From: Succinatimonas sp. CAG:777
Lineage (GTDB): Bacteria; Pseudomonadota; Gammaproteobacteria; Enterobacterales; Succinivibrionaceae
Assembly (NCBI GenBank): GCA_000431835.1
Contig: HF987937.1
Location: 57,604-74,884, forward strand
Direction of reading: 5' to 3'
DNA length: 17,281 nt
A model generated the notes under the pieces. The model ran no database searches. It saw only the letters and a program-made list of their open reading frames with translations, and was not told where the DNA came from. Both the position numbers and the translations under genes were made by a program. This document shows positions 8,153 through 14,822 of this stretch, in pieces. Each line of letters opens with the position of its first letter. Within the stretch, counting starts at the first letter, position 1.

Positions 8153-8929
8153 ATGAACGAGAATCTAAAGACTAACTTAAGACCACCTCACGAGATCACC
8201 ATTTCTGAGGCGATTACCTATATTTTCACTGGTTTAAAACTAGCTTTGAGTAAAGAGTGCAGACTGTATATCATCATTCCTTTAATTGTGAATGTTCTTT
8301 TTATGTCTACCTGCTCATACCTCTTGTTTACAAACATCAAAGCTTTAATTTTCTCATTATTTGAAGGTTTGCCTGACTTTTTATCTTTTGTAGCCTATGT
8401 ACTTTCCTATTTATTAGGACTTATGATCATCTTTGTCTGTGGTTACTTTTTCTCAACTGTAGCTACGATTATTGCATCACCTTTCTATGGGCTATTAGCA
8501 GACAAAGTAGAAGCTTTAATTAACGGCACTCATGGCGATGACATGGGAGTTGTTGATCTTTTAAAAGATATCCCCAGAATTCTTGCAAGAGAATTTAAAA
8601 AGCAGTTGTTCTTTTTACCTTTAGCTCTAATTTGTCTTGTGATCTCTATTATTCCTGTAATCAACGTGTTCTCTCCTATTGCCTGGTTCTTGCTGACAGC
8701 CTGGATGGGAGCTTTGCAGTACACTGACTATGCTTATGATAACCATAAGATCTCTTTTACATTGATGATGAATGATTTAAAGACACATACTATTCCCACA
8801 TTTACTATAGGCGCTACCGTAGCGTTCTTATTAGGTATTCCTGTATTAAATATTCTGATACCTCCTGCTGCCGTATGTGCTGGCACTAAGTATTATGTAG
8901 AGATGCAAAAAGTTAATTCTTTGAAATAG
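8153..8929 (+). CDS. cysZ: CysZ-family membrane protein (sulfate uptake)
   Basis: EI24/CysZ-family inner-membrane protein; in E. coli CysZ moves sulfate into the cell for cysteine synthesis. Several hydrophobic segments are visible, with the family signatures VCGYFFSTVATIIASPFYGLLADKVE, LKDIPRILAREFKKQ and WFLLTAWMGALQYTDYAYDNHK. I chose ATG 8153: an AGGA site lies 8 bases upstream, and the resulting 258 residues match the 253 of E. coli. The longer frame from ATG 8117 adds 12 residues with no family resemblance. In E. coli the order is cysZ-cysK-ptsH-ptsI-crr; here cysZ is followed directly by ptsI. Without cysK next to it the sulfate role is by homology only. Confidence 0.9.
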   Translation: MNENLKTNLRPPHEITISEAITYIFTGLKLALSKECRLYIIIPLIVNVLFMSTCSYLLFTNIKALIFSLFEGLPDFLSFVAYVLSYLLGLMIIFVCGYFFSTVATIIASPFYGLLADKVEALINGTHGDDMGVVDLLKDIPRILAREFKKQLFFLPLALICLVISIIPVINVFSPIAWFLLTAWMGALQYTDYAYDNHKISFTLMMNDLKTHTIPTFTIGATVAFLLGIPVLNILIPPAAVCAGTKYYVEMQKVNSLK

Positions 8930-8954
8930 CAAGAAATTATAGTAATAAAATCAT

Positions 8955-9017
8955 AGTTATGAACTAGCGGGATTAACTGGTTTATAAGTAATTATCACAA
9001 ACTAGAGATTCATAACT
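8955..9017. promoter_or_regulatory. Inverted repeat upstream of ptsI
   Basis: AGTTATGAA (8955-8963) and its exact complement TTCATAACT (9009-9017) are separated by 45 bases, each with a CTAG on its inner side. They occupy the 129-base gap where ptsH would be expected. They could be paired operator half-sites or a long-loop RNA hairpin in the ptsI leader. The function is unknown. Confidence 0.4.
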
Positions 9018-9058
9018 GTTAGAAACTATTTTTTTCGCAATAAAAGTAAGAGGTTTTT

Positions 9059-10705
9059 ATGTATACACTCTCAGGCGTTTCTGTAGGAGCTGGTATTGCA
9101 GTAGCACCCGCTTTAGTCATAGCAAGGCAGAAATCAGAATACAGTAAAGAAGAACTCTTTACTTTTGATAGCGAAAGCGAAATTGACAGATATATTAAAA
9201 AATCCAGCCAATTTGCCCAAAAATTGCGTCAAATTGTAAATCCAGCCAAAGACACAGTACGTGATCTTTTAGGCGCAGCTGCAGGCTTTATTACCTCTGA
9301 TGACAACAAAAGAGAGGTTATCGATCTTATAAATCAAGGCTGTTCCTCATGTATGGCAGCAAGAACCGTACTTTTAGGCAATCTTGATGCGTTTTATAAG
9401 CATAATAATGATTTAAAGGCTGATAAAGAAGAGTTAACCTCACTTATGAATGAGTTCATTCATACTCTTGAGCATGCTCATGGAGATGAAATTGAACTGC
9501 CTACACTTACTAAAGACGTGATCCTAATAACTACTAATATCTCACCTGCGCAATTATTATCTCTTAATACTAAGTGCATCAAGGGCGTGATCTTAGAAGG
9601 AGGTCATGACTCAGGACATTTAGGTGTAGTGTTACGAGAGTTATCAATTCCAGCTGTGTTTGGTGTTTTTGATGCAACCACTATAAAAAACGGAACTACA
9701 GTACTAGTTGATGGTAATTCATCGGTTGTGATTGTAGAGCCATCAGATGACATCAAAGAGAGCTTACTTACAATGCAAGATCTCTATCAGGATCAGATAA
9801 ATGATGAGTCTTTATTAAATCTAACCATTGCCTGTGCAGTAGGCGCTATTAGCAAAGGTAGTAATGAACAGATTAAAAACCATGGGTTAGGACTGTTAAG
9901 ATCTGAATTCTTGTTTTTATCTTCAAGTTATGAACCATCTGAAGATGAAATGACCGACTGTTTTTATAAGATCATCTCTCCTATTAAAAAGGGAGCTCCA
10001 ATTACAGCAAGAACCTTTGACTTTGCTGATGATAAAAAGCCTTTATTTAATATCAGATTAGATGATTCTGGTCCTTTAAAAGGCTATGGAGCTTATGTTG
10101 GTACTAATCTTTTGAAAAAGGAAATTAGAGCGCTTTTACGAGCTTCAAAAGGCAGAACCATTACCATTGTGTTCCCTCTAGTAACCAAGATCTCAGAAAA
10201 AGACTACCTTTTAAAATTAGCAAATGACAGTTTGAACGAACTTGATAGTGAAAAGATTGATCATGGCGATATGGAGATTAGTTTTATGATTGAGACTCCA
10301 GCTGCCGTACTTTTAGCTCCTGCTATCGCTAAAGAAGGCTCTATGATGATCATAGGTACTAGCTCACTAGCTGAGTACGCATCAGCTCCATGTCCTCCTG
10401 ATAAAACCTTTACACCTGTTTTAGCCAAAATGATTGTAATGGCAGCTAAAGCTGCCTTTGAATCAGGTGCTACCTTAGGAGTAGCAGGACGCTTTGCCTC
10501 ACGCTCTGAGCTTATTCCTTTCTTTTATAGAATGGGTGTGACATATCTTGTGACAGGTGCTTATAACATTGACAAGATCAAGACAGTAGTTGAAAGATTA
10601 AATCTAGAAGAAGACATTCAACCTGCTTTTGACAAAGATCTGTATAATAAAATAATGACAACTTATTCAGGAACTGAGCTTTCTGACATTGTTAACTCAC
10701 TATAA
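9059..10705 (+). CDS. ptsI: Degenerate PTS Enzyme I homologue (PEP site lost)
   Basis: Full-length EI homologue, 548 residues (575 in E. coli). Enzyme I normally takes phosphate from PEP onto its active histidine and passes it to HPr. Kept: the N-terminal start (SGVSVGAGIAVAPAL), the active histidine His187 in a changed setting (EGGHDSGHLGVVLREL against DAGGRTSH...), Arg281 (GLLRSEFLF), Arg318 (ARTFD) and Glu412 (MIETPAA). Lost, by alignment to E. coli EI from memory: Asn454-Asp455 are Ser435-Ser436 (GTSSLAEY); catalytic Cys502 is Ala476 (GVAGRF); Arg358 is Gly344 (KGYGAY); and the Arg465 loop is shortened and has no Arg. Metal and PEP binding and turnover should therefore fail. The frame has no stops or shifts. 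AGAGG precedes the ATG. No ptsH is present upstream; crr follows 63 bases downstream. Confidence 0.9.
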   Translation: MYTLSGVSVGAGIAVAPALVIARQKSEYSKEELFTFDSESEIDRYIKKSSQFAQKLRQIVNPAKDTVRDLLGAAAGFITSDDNKREVIDLINQGCSSCMAARTVLLGNLDAFYKHNNDLKADKEELTSLMNEFIHTLEHAHGDEIELPTLTKDVILITTNISPAQLLSLNTKCIKGVILEGGHDSGHLGVVLRELSIPAVFGVFDATTIKNGTTVLVDGNSSVVIVEPSDDIKESLLTMQDLYQDQINDESLLNLTIACAVGAISKGSNEQIKNHGLGLLRSEFLFLSSSYEPSEDEMTDCFYKIISPIKKGAPITARTFDFADDKKPLFNIRLDDSGPLKGYGAYVGTNLLKKEIRALLRASKGRTITIVFPLVTKISEKDYLLKLANDSLNELDSEKIDHGDMEISFMIETPAAVLLAPAIAKEGSMMIIGTSSLAEYASAPCPPDKTFTPVLAKMIVMAAKAAFESGATLGVAGRFASRSELIPFFYRMGVTYLVTGAYNIDKIKTVVERLNLEEDIQPAFDKDLYNKIMTTYSGTELSDIVNSL

Positions 10706-10768
10706 AGATTGAATCTTAGAAAACAAGTAAGTTAAATAGAAAGCTCTTACAGTTATCAAGGAATAAAA

Positions 10769-11305
10769 ATGGGACTTTTTTCTTTTTTTCAAAAAAAGCA
10801 AACAGTAAGTCAGGAAGTAAAAGGTGAAGCAGACTTGGAGTTATATACTCCAATTAGTGGCAATTTAATTTCATTAGAAGAAGTACCTGATTTGGTAATT
10901 TCAGAAAGACTGATTGGCGATGGAGTTGCCGTGGTACCAGACAAAGGAGCTGATACTATTGTGTCCCCTTGCTCTGGCACTATCTCAAGACTTATTGCTT
11001 CAAATAATGCTTTTGCTGTAAGAACCGAACAGGGCGTTGAGGTTTACGTAACCTTTGGTATTGGCACAAGTAGCTTTACAGGCGAGGGCATGACTGCAAT
11101 AGCCAAGTTAGGACAACAGGTATCTACAGGTGATCCTGTTTTAAAACTGGATATAGACAAGGTCTCAAAAGATCTTGAATCTACAGTGACCTCTTTAATT
11201 GTTGTTAGAAGCTCAGCATCCATTGCTAAAGTAATCAGCAGTTCTGGTAAAGCAGAGGCAGGAAAAGCTCCTTGCTCTTGGGTAATTCTGCAAGATGAGC
11301 AATAA
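10769..11305 (+). CDS. crr: EIIA(Glc)-fold protein lacking both active-site histidines
   Basis: Homologue of EIIA(Glc), which in E. coli carries phosphate to the glucose permease and regulates adenylate cyclase and sugar permeases. It has 178 residues (169 in E. coli) and clear family blocks: MGLF start with a short amphipathic N-terminus, TPISGNLISLEEVPDLVISE, IGDGVAV, PCSGTI, FGIGTSSFTGEG. The phosphorylated His90 is Thr95 (VEVYVTFGIG, codon ACC) and the second active-site His75 is Asn80 (ASNNAFAV, codon AAT). Asp94 of E. coli is Gly99. It cannot take phosphate by the known mechanism; if expressed, it would behave as a permanently unphosphorylated form or do something else. AAGGA precedes the ATG. 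It follows the degenerate EI gene, so the pair has changed together. Confidence 0.9.
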   Translation: MGLFSFFQKKQTVSQEVKGEADLELYTPISGNLISLEEVPDLVISERLIGDGVAVVPDKGADTIVSPCSGTISRLIASNNAFAVRTEQGVEVYVTFGIGTSSFTGEGMTAIAKLGQQVSTGDPVLKLDIDKVSKDLESTVTSLIVVRSSASIAKVISSSGKAEAGKAPCSWVILQDEQ

Positions 11306-11343
11306 AACTAGTAGTTTCTTGGTGTTGCCTCATATCACCTAAA

Positions 11344-11369
11344 GATTTAAAGCGGATAGGCTTTAAGTC
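11344..11369 (+). other. Hairpin after crr
   Basis: A 10-bp stem (GATTTAAAGC with GCTTTAAGTC, one G-T pair) around a 6-nt loop lies 38 bases after the crr stop. No T-run follows, so it may be a processing or pausing structure rather than an intrinsic terminator. Confidence 0.4.
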
Positions 11370-11386
11370 AAATCACCTACCTATAA

Positions 11387-11415
11387 ATCAAAAGAGGAGA
11401 GCCTCTGCCCTCCTC
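11387..11415 (-). terminator. Intrinsic terminator of the low-complexity repeat gene
   Basis: On the minus strand a 9-bp stem (GAGGAGGGC with GCTCTCCTC, one G-T pair) with an AGAG loop is followed by TTTTGATTT. It begins 23 bases after the stop of the gene at 11439-12116. Confidence 0.75.
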
Positions 11416-11438
11416 CTCATACTAAAATCAATAACAGA

Positions 11439-12116
11439 CTAATTTACAATATCATCTGGGCTGTTATGACCTGAATACTGAGCTTTAACCTCAGTTTCGA
11501 TCTTAGATGCATTCTCTGCATCCTTAGCCTTCATAGCATTGTAATCATAGCTGTATGAAGTAGTTTTCTTCTCAGTATCGGTAGTGCTCTCAGTTTTCTT
11601 GCTGTCAGTTGTCTTATCAGAAGATGCGCTGTCAGTAGTTGATTCTGTCTTTGTTGTATCATCAGACTTTACTGTTGATTTACCATCTGCAGTCTTAGAG
11701 GTACTATCAGCAACATCAGTCTTCTTTCCGTACTTTTCAGCAACTTCCTTTTCGATAGCAGCTATATTCTCAAGATTCTTTTTCTTGATAGCCTGATAAT
11801 CATAAGTGTAGCCACTTGAGCTTGATGAGTCTTTCTTTGCAGCAACACTTACTTCAGTCTGATTGTATTTCTTTAAAGCTGCTAATGACTCTTTGCTGAT
11901 TTCAACAGTATCAGATGATTCATTAGCAATCTTCATCTTCTCTTCAAAAGCTGCCTTATAACGGCTCTTGGTTGCAAATGAAGATGCTTTCTGAGCTAAT
12001 GAATTTACACTGTTATTAGCGTCATTTTTTAGCTTATCACTATATGTAGATTCACTGCCAGAATAACTTGCAATAGCATTTCTGATGCTAGTCAGTGCAC
12101 TTGAATCTATAGCCAT
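11439..12116 (-). CDS. Unrecognised low-complexity protein with two YxYDY repeats
   Basis: Family not recognised. 225 residues with no signal peptide or membrane helix and no Cys or Trp; very rich in Ser, Thr, Lys, Asp and Glu. Residues 103-130 (YTYDYQAIKKKNLENIAAIE...) and 188-215 (YSYDYNAMKAKDAENASKIE...) are two copies of a roughly 28-residue unit: a YxYDY head and a charged helix. They are joined by a Thr/Ser/Lys/Asp linker (131-187). Residues 70-80 (TVEISKESLAA) resemble the DxVEIS motif seen in small flagellar and secreted proteins such as FlgM, which is weak evidence. AAGGAG precedes the ATG and a good terminator follows, so this is a real single-gene unit. It lies next to a broken gene of equally unknown type. 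A secreted or scaffold role would be a guess. Confidence 0.75.
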   Translation of the reverse strand: MAIDSSALTSIRNAIASYSGSESTYSDKLKNDANNSVNSLAQKASSFATKSRYKAAFEEKMKIANESSDTVEISKESLAALKKYNQTEVSVAAKKDSSSSSGYTYDYQAIKKKNLENIAAIEKEVAEKYGKKTDVADSTSKTADGKSTVKSDDTTKTESTTDSASSDKTTDSKKTESTTDTEKKTTSYSYDYNAMKAKDAENASKIETEVKAQYSGHNSPDDIVN

Positions 12117-12403
12117 AATTCTCTCCTTGGCAAGATTAGTTTTATTACTCTTCTGCCTTTCGATCTATTATCGGTCAATCAAGTTAAAAACTTTAATAAA
12201 AAAAATAATTTTTTTCACAAAAAAAGCATTTAAGCCTCTATGTGAGACCTAAATACTTATGTATCAATGAAAAGGGAGTTTTACTTTATAGAGTGAAAGA
12301 TGAACTTTAATCACAAAATTAGAAATTAGGCATAGTCAGAAATTGAAGTTGTCATATAAGAGCAGTATTTATTTACAATATTCATCAAAGCATTGTTCTT
12401 GCT

Positions 12404-13251
12404 TTAAACAAGGTTATTCAGCTTCTTATCGCTAGTACCAGCATTTAAAGTACTGTATACAGGTTTTAACAGTTCCTGATATGAGGTTAAAGCATTATCT
12501 AATGACTCAGGATCATTTAAGTCTACAATAGAGAACAATGAGGTAATTGAATTTATAACCTTCTCATTAGTAGCCTGAGGAAATACAGTTTCTGTACCTT
12601 CTTTTACATTGGTTTTTAAACCAATCTTATTAAAGGATTCATTGATGTTACTTGCCTGCTCTTTTGAAATGATATTTGACTTACCGTAATAGTCATTAAT
12701 ACCTGAAAAAACTGATTGTCTCTTTGGAGCCTTACTCAGTTGAAAGATCCTGCTGACTGTTTATTTAGTCATTAACAGCTGAGATTAAAACCTTGGTCTG
12801 CTCTTCATTAAGATGAGTTTTGGTATAAGTTGTGACGATATTATTCATAAGAGACAGCTTTGCATAATCGTCATAATCAAAAAAAAACTTGGTCTTTACA
12901 TCAGAGCGCATGCTCTGAATTAAATCTCGACAGGTTTGAAAATCATCTTTTGAGAACTTGGTATTCATCACGGTGATATTGCCATCTTCATTTGGTGAAA
13001 CATCTAACTTTGACGCAAAGAAGACGGTAGCTGCATGAGAGATTTTACTATCTTGCAATAATTCATTAGATGAATGTGTCAAGTTTGCCCATTACCTAAT
13101 CAGAATCAATTAAATTCTTACTTTCATTTAAAGCTTTTACACTCTGACGTAATTTCTCAGGGTCAAGCTTTGAGTAATTTACTTTGGTCTGCCTTTTAAC
13201 AAGTTTGGCTGGACTTGCATCTAAAGAGAAAAGATCCATAAGTATTCTCAT
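12404..13251 (-). pseudogene. Broken gene of unknown family, three segments split by two stop-containing heptamers
   Basis: Three minus-strand segments in successive frames. Segment A (13096-13251, 51 residues) starts at ATG 13251 or, with a weak GAGAA site, ATG 13239 (MDLFSLDASPAKLVKR) and ends ...NLIDSD-TAG. Segment B is open from 13091 to 12765 (ends ISAVND-TAA). Segment C is open from 12760 to 12404 (starts TVSRIFQLSK, ends DKKLNNLV; no ATG near its beginning). A to B and B to C are joined by TAGGTAA (13092-13098) and TAAATAA (12761-12767), each holding one stop in the upstream frame and one in the downstream frame. Removing both gives one continuous frame of 277 residues. The product is soluble-looking, Lys/Asn/Ser-rich and mostly helical; I recognise no domain. 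A pseudogene is the simplest reading; three small genes or recoding are alternatives. Confidence 0.55.
12765..13082 (-). CDS. Middle segment of the broken gene, possible TTG-started small protein
   Basis: If segment B is translated alone it would start at TTG 13082, giving 105 residues (THSSNELLQD... to ISAVND). No in-frame ATG lies upstream and the Shine-Dalgarno match (AGGT) is poorly placed. The peptide has amphipathic helices but no recognised domain. I think it more likely part of the larger ancestral frame than an independent gene. Confidence 0.3.
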   Translation of the reverse strand: MTHSSNELLQDSKISHAATVFFASKLDVSPNEDGNITVMNTKFSKDDFQTCRDLIQSMRSDVKTKFFFDYDDYAKLSLMNNIVTTYTKTHLNEEQTKVLISAVND

Positions 13252-13253
13252 AT

Positions 13254-13269
13254 GTATAGTTATCTATAC
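13254..13269. promoter_or_regulatory. Short palindrome upstream of the broken gene
   Basis: GTATAG and CTATAC around TTAT lie just before the first ATG of segment A. It could be an operator; one match only, function unknown. Confidence 0.3.
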
Positions 13270-13282
13270 ACTTAACAGTCTT

Positions 13283-13314
13283 CTTTATTTTTTACCTTTA
13301 GGTAAAAAATAAAG
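13283..13314. repeat. Perfect 14-bp AT-rich inverted repeat
   Basis: CTTTATTTTTTACC and its exact complement surround a TTTA loop. The 13283-13296 arm is adjacent to the T-tract side of the pntAB terminator, giving two overlapping alternative hairpins between pntB and the broken gene. Confidence 0.6.
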
Positions 13315-13339
13315 GCCTTACCCAGATTAGGGCAAGACC
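13290..13339 (-). terminator. Intrinsic terminator of pntAB
   Basis: On the minus strand a 10-bp stem (GGTCTTGCCC with GGGTAAGGCC, two G-T pairs) and a 6-nt loop are followed by TTTATTTTTT. It begins 32 bases after the pntB stop. Confidence 0.88.
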
Positions 13340-13370
13340 TCTTATATTATGAAATTAGCTTTAAGTTAAA

Positions 13371-14801
13371 TTATAAGTTTGCAACGATATCTTCAACAGT
13401 CTTCTTAGCATCACCGAAGCACATTGAGGTGTTGTCCTTGAAGAACAGTGGGTTCTGAACACCAGCATAGCCTGGGTTCATAGAACGCTTGAATACAACA
13501 ACATTGCGAGCCTTCCAAACCTCAAGTACTGGCATGCCAGCGATTGGGCTTGATGGATCTTCAGCTGCAGCTGGGTTAACAGTATCGTTAGCACCGATGA
13601 CCAATACAGTATCAGTATTTTCGAAATCGTCATTGATTTCGTCCATTTCGAATACGATATCATATGGAACTTTTGCCTCAGCTAACAGAACGTTCATGTG
13701 TCCTGGTAGACGACCTGCTACAGGGTGAATAGCGAAGCGAACTTCGATACCACGAGCTTTTAACTTCTCAGTTAAAGCTGCAACAGCGTTCTGAGCCTGA
13801 GCTACAGCCATACCATAGCCTGGGGTGATGATAACTGAGCTTGAGTTCTTTAATAAGTCAGCAACTTCATTTGCCTTTAACTCATGATACTCTCCCATTT
13901 CTTCATCTTTCTTAGCAGCAGCTGGTGCATTACCAAAGCCACCTGCAATAACTGAGATGAATGAACGGTTCATAGCCTTACACATGATATAAGACAGAAT
14001 AGCACCTGAAGAACCTACTAAAGCACCAGTTACGATCAAAAGGTCATTGTTTAACATGAAGCCTGATGCTGCAGCAGCCCAACCTGAATATGAATTCAGC
14101 ATTGAGATAACTACTGGCATATCAGCGCCACCGATAGCAGCAACTAAGTGAACACCAAATAGTAAAGCAATCACTGTCATTACTAATAATGGGAATGCAG
14201 GAGCCTCATTAGCTGCTAAGAACCAAATCAATAACAGGAATGAAACAACTAAAGCACCTAAATTTAGAGCATTGCCATATGGTAAGCTCAATGGAGCTGA
14301 CTTAAAGATACGTAACTTATAAGTACCGTTTAACTTACCGTAAGCTACGATAGAACCTGTAAAGGTTACAGCACCAATGAAGATACCCAAGAAGATTTCA
14401 ACTAACTCAGTATTTAACTCAGCAACTGGAGTTGCTAAGAATACGGCAGGATCTTCTTGCATGTGGATGTAGCTGTTAAAGCCTACTAATACAGCTGCTA
14501 AACCTACGAAGCTGTGTAAGCAAGCAATAAGCTCTGGCATCTGAGTCATCTGAACTTTACGTGCAACGTAAATACCGACAACTGCACCACCGATCATTGC
14601 AACAACGATCACGAAGATACATACAGATGGATTATCGAAGATGTTGCCAACACGTACGAAGGTTGCTAATAAGGCAATGGCCATACCAACCATACCAGAT
14701 AGACAGCCCATTTTTGCAGTTTCCTGCTTTGATAGACCTGCTAGCGCCATAATGAATAATAGCGCTGCAAGAATGTAGGCCATATGAGTTAAACCTAACA
14801 T
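13371..14801 (-). CDS. pntB: NAD(P) transhydrogenase subunit beta PntB
   Basis: Beta subunit of the proton-translocating transhydrogenase, which uses the proton-motive force to make NADPH from NADH, in the inner membrane. It has 476 residues (462 in E. coli) with high identity. The N-terminal dII domain has many membrane helices (first at about 8-24); the proton-channel histidine is His96 in LHSFVGLAAVLVGFNS. The cytosolic NADP-binding dIII (about 305-476) has GYGMAVAQAQ (328-337), HPVAGRLPGHMNVLLAEA, EMDEINDDF and GANDTVNPAA. The ATG at 14801 is preceded by AAGGAG; the gap to pntA is 21 bases, so the two are one operon, ending at the terminator at 13290-13339. Confidence 0.98.
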   Translation of the reverse strand: MLGLTHMAYILAALLFIMALAGLSKQETAKMGCLSGMVGMAIALLATFVRVGNIFDNPSVCIFVIVVAMIGGAVVGIYVARKVQMTQMPELIACLHSFVGLAAVLVGFNSYIHMQEDPAVFLATPVAELNTELVEIFLGIFIGAVTFTGSIVAYGKLNGTYKLRIFKSAPLSLPYGNALNLGALVVSFLLLIWFLAANEAPAFPLLVMTVIALLFGVHLVAAIGGADMPVVISMLNSYSGWAAAASGFMLNNDLLIVTGALVGSSGAILSYIMCKAMNRSFISVIAGGFGNAPAAAKKDEEMGEYHELKANEVADLLKNSSSVIITPGYGMAVAQAQNAVAALTEKLKARGIEVRFAIHPVAGRLPGHMNVLLAEAKVPYDIVFEMDEINDDFENTDTVLVIGANDTVNPAAAEDPSSPIAGMPVLEVWKARNVVVFKRSMNPGYAGVQNPLFFKDNTSMCFGDAKKTVEDIVANL

Positions 14802-14822
14802 ATTAAATTATCTCCTTACCTA

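Noticed and set aside
8930..9058. Possible remnant of ptsH between cysZ and ptsI
   Set aside because: No frame in the 129 bases resembles the HPr active-site region, and the gap is about half the length needed.
11584..11796. 70-residue plus-strand hydrophobic frame
   Set aside because: It is the antisense of the Ser/Thr/Lys/Glu-rich gene, which automatically reads as Val/Phe/Leu/Ser-rich; no ribosome site.
12404..13251. Programmed translational hopping over the two heptamers
   Set aside because: Not supported as such: the codon before each gap (GAT, GAC) does not match the last triplet of the gap (TAA), so the usual take-off/landing rule fails. Kept only as an open option in the finding.
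13489..13728. Plus-strand frames inside pntB and pntA (also 15118-15378 and 15442-15681)
   Set aside because: They lie wholly within highly conserved genes on the other strand and have no family resemblance.
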